Shown here: in pieces, positions 27,444 to 36,578 of the stretch
How the letters are laid out: each line of letters starts with the position of its first letter
Numbering within the stretch: position 1 is the stretch's first letter
Source: an uncultured Collinsella sp.
GTDB taxonomy: Bacteria > Actinomycetota > Coriobacteriia > Coriobacteriales > Coriobacteriaceae
Reading direction: 5' to 3'
Length of the DNA stretch: 64,000 nt
NCBI GenBank assembly: GCA_900545745.1
Contig: URAD01000005.1
Location: 22,334-86,333, forward strand
The notes under the pieces: model-generated
Seen by the model: only the letters and a program-made list of their open reading frames with translations
Told to the model about the DNA's origin: nothing
Databases searched by the model: none
Made by a program: the position numbers and the translations under genes

Positions 27444-29255
27444 CTAGTACGTCCCCTCGTTGGGCATCGTCCATGCGTGATGGTCGGTATGCAGCAGCTC
27501 CTCGGCCAGCGGCGAGAGCGGCTCGCCCAAGAACACGCGGTAGCACGCCTGGACATCGGGATTCTCGTGCGAGAAGCGAATGTCCGCAGCGGCATCCAGG
27601 CCCCAGAGCACCTGGCCACGCTCGGCTGCCAGCTCGCAGCCGTCGTGGATGGGCTGACCGCCGCCACCGACGCAGCCGCCCGGGCACGCCATAACCTCAA
27701 CGAAGTCATAGCTCACGCGGCCGTCGCGAATCGCGTCGAGCAGACGGGCAGCGTTGCCCAGCCCGTGTGCCACGGCGACGCGCACCTTGGTGCCATCGAT
27801 ATCGGCCACGGCCTCCTTCCAGCCGTCCAGGCCGCGCACATCGGTAAAGAAGTCGGCGTCGGGGTTCTTGCCCGTCACCAGGTAATAGGCCGAGCGCACG
27901 GCGGCCTCCATCACGCCGCCCGTGGCGCCAAAGATCACACCCGCACCCGTGCCAAAGCCCAGCGGCGTATCGAGCGGCTCCTCAACTAGCGTATCCACGC
28001 TCACGTGGCTCGCGCGGACCATGCGCACCATCTCGCGCACCGTCAGCGCAACGTCCACATCGGGCGTGCCGCCCTCGCCCACCATGCTCGGCAGCGCGCA
28101 CTCGGCCTTCTTGGCCGTGCACGGCATCACGGACACCACAAACAGGCGCTCGGGCTCCACGCCCAGCACCTTGGCGTAGTAGGTCTTGGCGATGGCGCCG
28201 AACATCTGCTGCGGCGACTTGGACGTGGACAGGCTGTCGACAAACTCGGGGTAACGCGCCTTCACAAAGCGTACCCAGCCCGGGCAGCAGCTCGTGAACA
28301 TGGGCCAGCTGCGGCTGTCGCCCTCGCCCTTGGCGGCCTCGCCCAGGCGCTTGAGCAGCTCGGAGCCCTCTTCCATAATGGTGAGGTCGGCCGAGAAATC
28401 GGTATCGAACACGTACTCAAAGCCAACGCGGCGCAGCGCGCAAGCCAAGCGCTCAACGGTAGCCTCCTCGCGAGATATGCCGAGCTCCTCGCCCCAGGCG
28501 CTGCGCACGGCCGGCGCAATCTGCACCAGCACGATCTTGTCGGGATCGGCGAGAGCATCGAACACGGTCTCGGTATCGTCGCGCTCGCGCAGTGCGCCCG
28601 TCGGGCAATGCGTTATGCACTGGCCGCACGCGACGCAATCGGTCTTGCCGATCGGCGCGCGCCCGCGGGTACCCACGGCGGTATGCGTGGCGCGGTTGGT
28701 CAGGTCCCAAATCCCTAGCCCCTGCACGCTCTCGCACACCTTGATACAGCGCATGCATTTAATGCACTTGTCGTTTTCGCGGATGATGGGAAAATCGAAA
28801 TCCCAGCCCTCGCCCGCCAAATGCCTTTGATACGGCAGATAAAAAATACCCAGGTCGTTGGCGATGGTCTGTAGGTTGCAGTTGCCGCTGCGCACGCAGC
28901 TCGTGCACTGCGAATCGTGCTGGGACAGCAGCAGCTGCACGTTGGTGCGACGGGCCTCGCGAGCCTTGGGGCTGTTGGTGTGGACCACCATGCCGTCGAG
29001 CACGTAGTTGTTGCAGGCGGCAACCAGCTGATCGCAGCCCTCGACTTCGACCACGCACACGCGGCAGCCGCCGATCTCGTTTAGATCGCGCAGGTAGCAC
29101 AGGGTGGGAATCTGGATACCGACGGACTTGGCCGCGTCCAGGATCGTGGTGTGCTCGGGTACCACGACCTCGCAATTATCGATAGTGAGCTTGACCATAT
29201 TGAGTGCTCCGCTTTCGGTGTTGTCGCTGACAGTGGGGTTGTTGAGCTCTACCAT
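27444..29255 (-). CDS. hydA: [FeFe] hydrogenase catalytic subunit (group A)
   Basis: A 603-residue [FeFe] hydrogenase that interconverts protons and H2. Domains in order: an N-terminal 2Fe-2S domain (CYLRDLNEIGGCRVC), a His-ligated 4Fe-4S site (HDSQCTSCVRSGNC), two 4Fe-4S ferredoxin motifs (CIKCMRCIKVC, CVACGQCITHCP) and the H-cluster domain. The three H-cluster signatures are intact: TSCCPGWV, MPCTAKKAE and EVMACPGGCVGGGGQP. ATG 29255 has GGAGGAG eight bases upstream and overlaps the stop of the upstream partner by seven bases. Together with that partner it may form an electron-bifurcating or NAD(P)H-linked hydrogenase. The HydE/F/G maturation genes are not in this window. Confidence 0.96.
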   Translation of the reverse strand: MVELNNPTVSDNTESGALNMVKLTIDNCEVVVPEHTTILDAAKSVGIQIPTLCYLRDLNEIGGCRVCVVEVEGCDQLVAACNNYVLDGMVVHTNSPKAREARRTNVQLLLSQHDSQCTSCVRSGNCNLQTIANDLGIFYLPYQRHLAGEGWDFDFPIIRENDKCIKCMRCIKVCESVQGLGIWDLTNRATHTAVGTRGRAPIGKTDCVACGQCITHCPTGALRERDDTETVFDALADPDKIVLVQIAPAVRSAWGEELGISREEATVERLACALRRVGFEYVFDTDFSADLTIMEEGSELLKRLGEAAKGEGDSRSWPMFTSCCPGWVRFVKARYPEFVDSLSTSKSPQQMFGAIAKTYYAKVLGVEPERLFVVSVMPCTAKKAECALPSMVGEGGTPDVDVALTVREMVRMVRASHVSVDTLVEEPLDTPLGFGTGAGVIFGATGGVMEAAVRSAYYLVTGKNPDADFFTDVRGLDGWKEAVADIDGTKVRVAVAHGLGNAARLLDAIRDGRVSYDFVEVMACPGGCVGGGGQPIHDGCELAAERGQVLWGLDAAADIRFSHENPDVQACYRVFLGEPLSPLAEELLHTDHHAWTMPNEGTY

Positions 29256-31081
29256 TCCAGGCTCCTCCCTCCGCGGAACGCGCCAAAGCCAAAGTGGTCG
29301 CAACGCAGGCAGCGGCTTGCCTCCTGGCGCGCCTCCTCCTCGGTAAGGCCCTGCTCGACCAGATTCCAATCGTGAATACGCTCGCCGGCCTCGCGCTCAC
29401 CCAGCTCGCAGCGGCCGCACTCGTGCTTGCCCTTAAACTGCACGGTCGGCAGCTCCACGTCGAGCTTGATCTTGTGGTCGAAGCCCAGGTAGCGGTCGAT
29501 ATTTGCCGAAGCCACGCGGCCAGCGTTGATGGCACGGATGACGGTGGCGGGACCGGTCTGGCAGTCGCCGCCGCTAAAGAGGCCGTCGAAGTTGGGCACG
29601 GCACCGTCCGAATCGGTGACCACGCAGCCCCACTTGCAGGCAATGCCCACCTCCTCAAACGGTTTGGAATCGATGTCTTGGCCAATGGCGACGAACACAC
29701 GCTCGCAGGGGATGACGCGCTCGGGCGTGGCGGCGGCACGCGGAGCCGGACGACCGCGACGGGGCTCGCCGATAATCTGCGGCTGCACGCGCAGGCCACT
29801 CACGCGACCGTCCTCGCCCGTCTCGATAGCGAGCGGTGCGGTGAGCTCCAGAACCTCGCACCCCTCGGCCTGGGCGCCGGCGATCTCGGCATCCTGGGCC
29901 GTCATGTCGCAGATGCGGCGGCGGTAGACGATGCTCACCTTTTCGGCACCGCAACGCACGGCAGAGCGCGCCACGTCCATGGCCACATTGCCGCCGCCGA
30001 TGACGCACACGCGCTGGCCGCTCAGGTCGGGCAGTTCGTCGTCGCCGATGGCACGCAGCATCTTGACGGCCGACTCCACGCCGGGCGCCTCTTCGCCCGG
30101 AAGGCCGAGCTTCTTATCGCTGTGGGCGCCAATGGCTAGGTAGACGGCATCGAACTCGTCGCGCAGGCGGGCAAGCTCCTCGCCGTTGACGGAGTGGTCG
30201 AGTTCCACGTCGATGCCGGCGCTCAAGATCCAGTCGATCTCGGCCTGCAGGCGCTCGCGCGGCAGGCGGTAGCTGGGGATGCCGTAGCGCAACATGCCGC
30301 CCAAGTGATGACGCTGCTCAAAGATCGTCACCTTATGGCCCATCACGGCCAGATAGTAGGCACAGGAAAGGCCGGCCGGGCCGCCGCCGATCACGGCAAT
30401 GCGCTTGCCGGTGTTGTCGGCCACGCTGGGCTTGTAATCGTTGAGGTCGCTGTGCTCAACGGCAAAACGCTTGAGGGCGAGGATGTTCATGGGGTCGTCG
30501 ACCATGCCGCGACGGCAGTGCATCTCGCAGGGATGCTCGCACACCAGGCCGCAGACGAGCGGCAGCGGGTTGTTCTTGCGGATGACCTTGACGGCATCGG
30601 CATAGCGGCCGGCCTCGACCAGCGAAATGTAACCGGGAATGTCGACGTGCGCCGGGCAGCCCGAGACGCACGGGACGCGGGCCTCGCGGTCAAAGCCACA
30701 GGAGTGCTCGCGGATGTGGTGCTCAAAATCGTCGCGGAAGCCGCGAATGGCCGTGAGCGCCATGGCGCCGGCCTCGTAGCCGATGGCGCAATCGCTCGAA
30801 AGGTAGATGGTGCGGGCCGTGCGCTCAATCAGGTTGAGTGTGGACTCATCGGCGCGCCCTTCGAGCACATCGGCGAGCAGATCACTCAGCGCGCTCAGGC
30901 CCACGCGGCAGGGCGTACACTTGCCGCAGCTCTGTGTCGAGCACAGGTTGACGAGCGCCGCCGTAAACTCGACGGGACACGGGGCGAGCGAACTCACCGC
31001 CAGACGACGTCCGAGCGCATCGTGCAGGTCGTCCATGACGGCCTGAGCGTGGCTGCGTTCCATTACATGCAGTCGTGCCAT
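29249..31081 (-). CDS. NuoF C-terminal/GltD-like fused flavoprotein, hydrogenase partner
   Basis: A 610-residue fusion. Residues about 25-90 carry the 4Fe-4S site of NuoF/HydB C-termini (CSTQSCGKCTPCRVG plus a fourth Cys in SSDCAIG), but the NADH/FMN-binding N-terminal part of NuoF is absent. From about residue 125 it is like the small subunit of glutamate synthase or NfnB: cysteine sets CVSGCPAHVDIPGY and CGLVCEHPCEMHCRRG, an FAD Rossmann fold IAVIGGGPAGLSCAYYLA and an NADP-type fold VCVIGGGNVAMDVA. It ends with CGRCELG and CLRCDHFG, possibly another Fe-S site. ATG 31081 has GAGGGG five bases upstream. Its place in front of hydA implies that it passes electrons between NAD(P)H and the hydrogenase, perhaps with bifurcation. 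Confidence 0.9.
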   Translation of the reverse strand: MARLHVMERSHAQAVMDDLHDALGRRLAVSSLAPCPVEFTAALVNLCSTQSCGKCTPCRVGLSALSDLLADVLEGRADESTLNLIERTARTIYLSSDCAIGYEAGAMALTAIRGFRDDFEHHIREHSCGFDREARVPCVSGCPAHVDIPGYISLVEAGRYADAVKVIRKNNPLPLVCGLVCEHPCEMHCRRGMVDDPMNILALKRFAVEHSDLNDYKPSVADNTGKRIAVIGGGPAGLSCAYYLAVMGHKVTIFEQRHHLGGMLRYGIPSYRLPRERLQAEIDWILSAGIDVELDHSVNGEELARLRDEFDAVYLAIGAHSDKKLGLPGEEAPGVESAVKMLRAIGDDELPDLSGQRVCVIGGGNVAMDVARSAVRCGAEKVSIVYRRRICDMTAQDAEIAGAQAEGCEVLELTAPLAIETGEDGRVSGLRVQPQIIGEPRRGRPAPRAAATPERVIPCERVFVAIGQDIDSKPFEEVGIACKWGCVVTDSDGAVPNFDGLFSGGDCQTGPATVIRAINAGRVASANIDRYLGFDHKIKLDVELPTVQFKGKHECGRCELGEREAGERIHDWNLVEQGLTEEEARQEASRCLRCDHFGFGAFRGGRSLEW

Positions 31082-31311
31082 AAGATCCCCTCTCATGTGG
31101 CAACCCGGAGGCGAGGCCGGGCGAAGTTGCTACACGCACAACACTGACCTAAAAATGTGTTAGGTCTAAACACAGTTCGGCAGGCGGTATAAAATGTCAC
31201 CCTCAGCGGTGAAAAAGAACATTACCGCAGATAAATGCCATATTTGATAAAACGCGTTACCAAATTGCAATATTCAATGTGAAAAAGAGCGCCTTACTAT
31301 TTTTCCTTTTT

Positions 31312-31373
31312 GATCCGTTTTCCTCCGTCTCCTTCGGATCACATGATCCCTTGGGAACGGAGGAAAACGGATC
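31312..31373. repeat. Family F hairpin (GGATCCGTTTTCCTCCG type) in the 340-base gap
   Basis: Arms GATCCGTTTTCCTCCGT and complement (17 bases) enclose about 28 bases with a smaller GATC-containing stem. A half copy (GACGGAG...ACGGATC) is at 24963-24985. A further hairpin TTGGTGCAAA/TTTGCACCAA follows at about 31379-31411. The gap 31082-31421 also holds TCACC(6)GGTGA at about 31198-31213. No gene is seen in it. Confidence 0.75.
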
Positions 31374-31421
31374 GTTTTTGGTGCAAAAGGGCCAGGTTTG
31401 TTTGCACCAATCTCACTTGCG

Positions 31422-32183
31422 CTAGATGAAGAGCTCGCATTCCTTCCGCGCGACGCAAACCTTGCTCAGCATCTGGGAAACAGCGGATAGTTTGCTGGAA
31501 TCAAGCTTGCGAGCACCTCGCGGACATACGGCGATGCAGCGCATGCAGGAGATGCACGCCTCGCCAGCTGCTCGTTTGGAGTCACCCTTGTCGATAGCAC
31601 AAACGGGGCACGCCGCGGCGCATGCACCGCAGGAGACGCAATCCTCTGTTGCCTCGGGCGCCATGCGGTGACCTCCAGCTTGTTTATAAGGACGATTGCC
31701 GGGGATAGAGGGCTCGGACGCATCCTCAGCCAACAGCTTTTGCTGAATTTGCTGAGCAAACTCAGCAAGCTGCGCCGCATCCTGCGCATCCGGACGACCG
31801 GCAGCAAACTGTCGCGCAATGGAATGTTCTGCAATGGCCGCAACTGCCGCGATCACCCGGAATCCCGCATGCTTCGCAACGTCCTCCAGCTCTACGAGCG
31901 TGTCCTCAAACGCGCGGTTTCCGTAGACGCACACCAGAACGGCCCGCGCTCCGTTGCCGTGAACAATGCCCAACCGGTCAGCCACCACAGCCGGGATTCT
32001 ACCGGCATACGCCGGCACAGAGATTACGGCCACGTCGTCCTCAATCATCGAGACAGCGCTGAAATCTAGCCCGCTATCGGTCAGATCGACGGTAACGGTA
32101 TTCTTGTCCAGTGCCCCGGCCACAAGGCCAGACACCTTCTGCGTTCCACCCGTCGGACTAAACACAATTTCGAATACGCTCAT
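31422..32183 (-). CDS. EFR1-type flavodoxin-ferredoxin fusion protein
   Basis: A 253-residue electron carrier. The N-terminal 150 residues form a flavodoxin-like fold beginning MSVFEIVFSPTGGTQKVSG, where SPTGGT is the FMN phosphate loop; CVYGNRAFEDTLVEL is also typical. Residues about 185-235 are a bacterial two-[4Fe-4S] ferredoxin: CVSCGACAAACPVCAI and CISCMRCIAVCP. This is the architecture of EFR1 family proteins, common in anaerobes. ATG 32183 has GGGAGGG upstream. It is upstream of the hydrogenase partner on the same strand but separated by 340 bases with hairpins, so cotranscription is uncertain. It could shuttle electrons from or to the hydrogenase pair. Confidence 0.88.
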   Translation of the reverse strand: MSVFEIVFSPTGGTQKVSGLVAGALDKNTVTVDLTDSGLDFSAVSMIEDDVAVISVPAYAGRIPAVVADRLGIVHGNGARAVLVCVYGNRAFEDTLVELEDVAKHAGFRVIAAVAAIAEHSIARQFAAGRPDAQDAAQLAEFAQQIQQKLLAEDASEPSIPGNRPYKQAGGHRMAPEATEDCVSCGACAAACPVCAIDKGDSKRAAGEACISCMRCIAVCPRGARKLDSSKLSAVSQMLSKVCVARKECELFI

Positions 32184-32732
32184 CGAGACACCCTCCCCCT
32201 ACGTCTGGCAACGCGTCAAGCCGTTTTCACATCCAGCCAGAGTATACGGCACGTGGGATCCCCATTTTGGTGCATCAAGCACCCCAATGCACCAACCCTA
32301 CGCTGTCTGCCTCTTCGTTTTGTATAAATTACGGTACAGATTGTATATATTTACGGGATACCGCCGTGTTCTCCCGAGGTACCCCATCCTGGCCCGTGCA
32401 AAAAACGGAGTATTCTGCAACGTGACCGCGCCAGCAATACCCCGAGCGGGCAAACCTTTAGGACGCTGCGTCATTTTGGGTTCCGACATGGCGAGAATGA
32501 CGCGCCCCTGCTCCGGAAAACGACGAAATCTGACTCAGAACGCTCGCTAGGGATATCCGAAAGCCACCGTTGGCGACGTCAAATCATATGCAGACAACTC
32601 GAACTGCAGAATACTCCAAAAAATGCACGGCGCACCCCATGGGACCCATTGCCGCATGGTAGGAAACAGGCCCACGGCATCCTCTAGATGCATTCCCGAG
32701 GAAATCACATTTGAACTAGCGATCGGATACGG
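32184..32732. other. Long intergenic region, no convincing gene
   Basis: About 550 bases between the EFR1 gene start and the helicase terminator. It holds short stems such as TTGGTGCAT/ATGCACCAA around 32268-32296 and an AT-rich stretch (32330-32365, GTATAAATTACGG and GTATATATTTACGG) that could be a promoter. Short open frames on both strands have no ribosome site or recognisable product. Confidence 0.45.
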
Positions 32733-32772
32733 CAAACAAAAAGGGCCCCGAGCGTAGTTGCTCGGGGCCCTT
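32733..32772 (-). terminator. Terminator of the DEAD-box helicase gene
   Basis: On the minus strand a 13-base stem (AAGGGCCCCGAGC/GCTCGGGGCCCTT) with a six-base loop is followed by TTTGTTTG. It is about 33 bases after the stop codon. A similar GGGCCCC stem ends the rubredoxin gene at 53597-53638. Confidence 0.88.
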
Positions 32773-32804
32773 GGTTCACCTCGCTCTAGCGGGCGATGCG
32801 TATG

Positions 32805-35063
32805 TTACTTGCGCTTGCCGCCGCCGTCACCGGGGCGACGGGAGCTGCCGCCGCGCTTGCCGCCACGACTATTGCCATAGCTACCACGATTATCGCGACC
32901 GCCGGCACGGCCGCCGCGGGAGCCGGCCTGGTTGCCGCCACGCCCGCCACGATAGCCGCCACGACGCTCCTCGCGGGTATCGTCGTAGTTGCGCCAGTCA
33001 TCGCGGCGATCGCGGCTGGCACGCGGATCGCGGCGATCGCGCGACTCGTTAGAGCGGCCAGCACCGCTGCGGCTGCCATTGCCACGAGTGCCCTCGCGAT
33101 GCTCGCCGCCACGGCCACCGCGCTCATCAAAGCGCTTGCCGCCACGGGACTCGCCGCCGCGAGTACCACGCTCGCCACGCGAACCGCGGCCCTCGCCGCC
33201 ACGGCGCTCATCACGGCCGCCGCGCTCGCCATCGCGACCGGAACGACGACGGTCACCCGAGCCGCGCTTGCCGCCACGCGAGCCACGGCCCTCGTCCTCG
33301 CGCTCAACACGGCGACGACCGCCGCGGTCCTCGTCCTCGCGGCGACGGCGATGCGCCTCGCCCTGGAACTGCTTGGCACGGCGCTCGGCACGGTTGCCGC
33401 GCGGGGCCTGCTCAACGACACCAGCACCGCCGCGCTCCTCGGCAGCCACCTCGCGGGCCACGCTCTCCACAGCCTCGTCCACGCGAGCCTGAACGCCCTC
33501 GCGCACGCGGGTCTTGCCGCCGCGCTTGGGACGGCTCGGACGCTCACCGTCGCCGCGACGCTCGTCTCGACCGCGGTTGGAACGACCGGCCACATCACCG
33601 TAATCGTCGCCGTTGCGTTTGCCGTCGCGACGCGCCTGCTCAAGCTTCTTCTTGCTCTTGGACTTGCCGCGCTTGGTCTTCTTCTTCACCTTAAAGGCCG
33701 CAGGATCGCGCTCGGGGTCAACGGCGGGCGGGTTGGGACCCACATGCAGGTCGCCGGCCTCGTAGATGTCGGCGGTCTTGTCCATGAGCTTCTCGATCTC
33801 GTAGAACTCGTCCACATCCTGCTCGGTCACAAACGTAATGGCCCAGCCCAGCTCGCCGGCGCGGCCCGTACGGCCAATACGGTGGATGTAGTCGGTCGGC
33901 TCGGCCGGCACGTCAAAGTTCACGACGTAGCGCACGTCGCTGATGTCGATGCCGCGGGCGAGCACGTCGGTCGCCACCAACACGTCGACGGTGCCGTCGC
34001 GGAAGGCCGAAAGGGCACGCTCGCGCTGGGCCTGGCTGCGGTTGCCGTGAATCGCGGCGGCCTTGATGCCCTTGCGCTCCAGACGACGGCAGCAGCTGTC
34101 GGCGCGGTGCTTGGTACGCATAAAGACGATGGTGCGCTCCGGGCCCTCCTTTTTGAGGAACTCGGGCAACAGGTTATTCTTGGCCTCGATGGACACCGGG
34201 AACACAAACTGGTCGACGGTGTCGGCGGTCGACGTGGCAGGTGCGATCTCCACGCGGGCCGGGTCGCTCACCAGGTCGGTGATCTCGCCCACGGCCTCCT
34301 CGTCGAGCGTGGCCGAGAACAGCAGCGTCTGACGCTCGGCCGGCGTCTCGCGCACAATGCGGCGGACGGCGGGCAAAAAGCCCATGTCGAGCATGCGGTC
34401 GGCCTCGTCCAGCACCAGCACCTTGACCTCGTCCAGGTGGCAGGCGCCCTGCTCGATCAGGTCAACCAGACGGCCCGGCGTAGCGACCAGGATGTCACAG
34501 CCGTACTTGAGCGCCGCGGTCTGCGGCTTGTAGCTCACGCCGCCCACGACGGTCACGGCGACATGGCCAGTGACGTCGGCAATCTTGCTCGCGACCTCGT
34601 CGATCTGCTGGGCAAGCTCGCGCGTGGGGGTGATGACGAGCATCAAGGGACCGCGACCGTTGCCCTCGGGCTTCTTGGCGCCGCGACGGCGGTTGCGACC
34701 GCCACGCTCGCGCACGGGCTTGGGCGGAGCGATGTGCTCCAGATTGTTCATGGTCGGCAGCAAGAAGGCGGCCGTCTTGCCGGTGCCGGTCTGAGCGGCG
34801 GCAAGCAAGTCGCGGCCTTCGAGCACCACGGGGATCGAGCCAGCCTGGACAGGCGTGGGCGCCGTGTAGCCTAGGTTCTCGATGGCACGAAGCATCTCGT
34901 CGGAAAGGCCTAGCTCGTCAAAGGCGGGCAGACTCTCGGTAGCGGACTCGACGGCCTGGGCGGCGTTGGCCTCATCGGCGGCATCGAAGGCAGCCTGGGT
35001 CATGGCCTCGCGGGCCTCGTCCAGGATCTCGGCGTCGGTGACGTCGGATACAGAATTACGCAT
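32805..35063 (-). CDS. DEAD-box ATP-dependent RNA helicase with long RGG-rich tail
   Basis: A 752-residue helicase. Core motifs: Q motif (FDELGLSDEML..GYTAPTPVQ), Walker A AAQTGTGKTAAF, PTRELAQQ, VATPGRLVDL, DEADRMLDMGF, SAT, ARGIDI and HRIGRTGRAG. A 25-residue Arg/Gly insertion (RERGGRNRRRG) lies between motifs I and Ia. From about residue 440 the protein is a 300-residue basic low-complexity tail full of RGG, RRGG and DRR repeats, which probably binds RNA and may drive condensation. Such proteins unwind structured mRNA and aid ribosome assembly, often in the cold. ATG 35063 follows AAGGA ten bases upstream; a longer frame start (35099) has no support. The tail causes long false open frames on the opposite strand. 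Confidence 0.93.
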   Translation of the reverse strand: MRNSVSDVTDAEILDEAREAMTQAAFDAADEANAAQAVESATESLPAFDELGLSDEMLRAIENLGYTAPTPVQAGSIPVVLEGRDLLAAAQTGTGKTAAFLLPTMNNLEHIAPPKPVRERGGRNRRRGAKKPEGNGRGPLMLVITPTRELAQQIDEVASKIADVTGHVAVTVVGGVSYKPQTAALKYGCDILVATPGRLVDLIEQGACHLDEVKVLVLDEADRMLDMGFLPAVRRIVRETPAERQTLLFSATLDEEAVGEITDLVSDPARVEIAPATSTADTVDQFVFPVSIEAKNNLLPEFLKKEGPERTIVFMRTKHRADSCCRRLERKGIKAAAIHGNRSQAQRERALSAFRDGTVDVLVATDVLARGIDISDVRYVVNFDVPAEPTDYIHRIGRTGRAGELGWAITFVTEQDVDEFYEIEKLMDKTADIYEAGDLHVGPNPPAVDPERDPAAFKVKKKTKRGKSKSKKKLEQARRDGKRNGDDYGDVAGRSNRGRDERRGDGERPSRPKRGGKTRVREGVQARVDEAVESVAREVAAEERGGAGVVEQAPRGNRAERRAKQFQGEAHRRRREDEDRGGRRRVEREDEGRGSRGGKRGSGDRRRSGRDGERGGRDERRGGEGRGSRGERGTRGGESRGGKRFDERGGRGGEHREGTRGNGSRSGAGRSNESRDRRDPRASRDRRDDWRNYDDTREERRGGYRGGRGGNQAGSRGGRAGGRDNRGSYGNSRGGKRGGSSRRPGDGGGKRK

Positions 35064-35333
35064 ATGTTGTTGTTCCTTATCTGCACGCGTTATGAGCACG
35101 GCATGCGGCCGCGCGGACGTGCTTGGTAGTGCGCTAATACATACAAAAACAGGTGCGCACAGAGAGGACGTTGCTCAGCACGCTGGCGATCGCTTTGGCA
35201 GCCCTATCACGCGCCGTCCAGACGCAGCAGCTCTAAGCGATGGAGCAGATTCGCCGCCGGTTAGTATACCCGCACTCCGTATGCCCCCACGTAAACCACA
35301 GATGACGAGGCGGACGGGGCGGGCCTGGCCGAT

Positions 35334-35392
35334 TGTCTCAATCTGTAACAGATGCAGGGCAAAACCGGGTCCAAATGTTACAGAACAAGACA
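35334..35392. repeat. Family C palindrome (CTGTAACA...TGTTACAG type)
   Basis: Left arm TGTCTCAATCTGTAACA and right arm TGTTACAGAACAAGACA; the right arm is imperfect. Other copies are at 38831, 44367, 51931, 52012 and 52090, with a half copy at 53556. Confidence 0.75.
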
Positions 35393-35457
35393 GAGGGGGA
35401 TTTCCGTCCAGTCCAAACCAAATCTCTCAGTCTTCCTGCAATTTCGAACATGTGGCC

Positions 35458-35463
35458 TATAAT
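35458..35463 (+). promoter_or_regulatory. Possible -10 box of the FHA/kinase genes
   Basis: A perfect TATAAT, about 108 bases before the FHA start codon. The -35 region is weak (TTCCTG at 35433-35438 with a 19-base spacer). Confidence 0.35.
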
Positions 35464-35570
35464 GTTGCTTTGGTTACGCTGTATATTGCACAGCCATTTA
35501 ATACGTCGCCCACCGGGAGCCATTAATTCCTATCGCCATATTGGCTAGGAAGCAATCAAAGGAGGTATCC

Positions 35571-36533
35571 GTGGCAGCAGAGACGCCTTGCTCGGTCCTC
35601 TATAACGATATCCGCTCGTTCGGCGGTCTTAAACATCTCGAGATCGCCCGAATGCTCATCAATGGAAACTCTTATCTCGGCAGTACCCTGCTCGAGAAAT
35701 GCTCTTCCAACCGCTCGTATCTCACCCGTTACATCGTCCATCGCAAGCCTGACCAGTGCGCGCCCGCCATCTACAGCGACTTTACCGTCACCACGCTCAA
35801 CCTTTCCGCGGCAATCTGCAGCAAGCTCGGCGGCGGCGAGTCCGCCTATCGGGCAATCGCCGAGCACTATCGCGGTCCGGCCGCCAACGAAATGATGTCG
35901 GCTCTCGCCAGCTACAAGCTGGACAGCCGCCTATATGCAAATGCCCTCAATCGCATCGACAACTTTGACGGCAATGCCGTGCGTGAGAAAAGCACGCTTT
36001 ACCTTATGCTCTTTGTGGCAACGGGGGCGCTCGCCGATCCCGTTCAGGGCGTGGCCACCGTCGAGCGCTTTTGCGACAGCAAGACGGGTGGGCACTTTGG
36101 CACCACCGAAACTACCGTCGGACGTGGCTTTATGGGCAGTCTGGATCAGCCGCACGCCGTCGCTCCCAACCTCGGTCTGCTCAGGACACATGCCGACAAC
36201 TGCGTCGACATGCAAATCCATCCCCTCACACGCGATCCGCGTGGCACGGTAATTGGATCCTTGCCCAAAACCTCGCCCAGCATCACCGATGTGGGCGCCG
36301 ACGCATCGCGCGAACATCTTCGCATTTGGCTTGAGGGTGAGCACTGGTACGCCCAGGGCCTTGGATCGACCAACGGCACGGTGCTCGAATCGGGCGCGGG
36401 CGACGGCGATATCGTAATCGAGCCGCCGCGCGACCTACGCGAGCCCGGCAAGATCTATCCCCCAGTGGAAATCGAAAACAGCGACAGGCTCCATCTGGGT
36501 CTCTACACGACATTCCTTGTCATTGTGGACTAG
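35571..36533 (+). CDS. FHA-domain protein
   Basis: A 320-residue protein with a C-terminal forkhead-associated domain at about residues 225-320: GSLPKTSPSITDVGADASREHLRIW followed by GLGSTNGTVL, which are the phosphothreonine-binding loops. The first 220 residues (LYNDIRSFGGLKHLEIARMLINGNSYLG, several helices) match nothing I recognise. GTG 35571 is chosen because AAAGGAGG lies immediately upstream; the frame is open to 35541. The next gene is a Ser/Thr kinase, 171 bases away on the same strand, so the FHA domain most likely reads phosphothreonines made by that kinase. Confidence 0.85.
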   Translation: MAAETPCSVLYNDIRSFGGLKHLEIARMLINGNSYLGSTLLEKCSSNRSYLTRYIVHRKPDQCAPAIYSDFTVTTLNLSAAICSKLGGGESAYRAIAEHYRGPAANEMMSALASYKLDSRLYANALNRIDNFDGNAVREKSTLYLMLFVATGALADPVQGVATVERFCDSKTGGHFGTTETTVGRGFMGSLDQPHAVAPNLGLLRTHADNCVDMQIHPLTRDPRGTVIGSLPKTSPSITDVGADASREHLRIWLEGEHWYAQGLGSTNGTVLESGAGDGDIVIEPPRDLREPGKIYPPVEIENSDRLHLGLYTTFLVIVD

Positions 36534-36535
36534 CG

Positions 36536-36578
36536 CGGACGGCGATCGAAAGACGGTCGCCGTCCGGCTTTCGTCTTC
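36536..36578 (+). terminator. Hairpin between the FHA gene and the kinase gene
   Basis: A perfect ten-base stem CGGACGGCGA/TCGCCGTCCG with an 11-base loop, followed by GCTTTCGTCTTC. The T-tract is broken, so termination may be partial and allow read-through into the kinase gene. Confidence 0.55.

Larger units (their letters stand above)
35064..35570. other. Divergent promoter region of helicase and FHA genes
   Basis: About 500 bases without a gene. It must carry the helicase promoter (minus strand) and the FHA gene promoter. It contains one family C palindrome (35334-35392) and a perfect TATAAT at 35458-35463. Nothing else is recognisable. Confidence 0.5.

Noticed and set aside
26359..27447. 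Plus-strand open frame over the ABC binding protein
   Set aside because: Antisense shadow; the minus-strand frame has a signal peptide, a lipobox and tight operon spacing.
32796..34874. 692-codon plus-strand open frame rich in Ala/Thr
   Set aside because: Antisense of the DEAD-box helicase, whose RGG-tail codons give long false frames.
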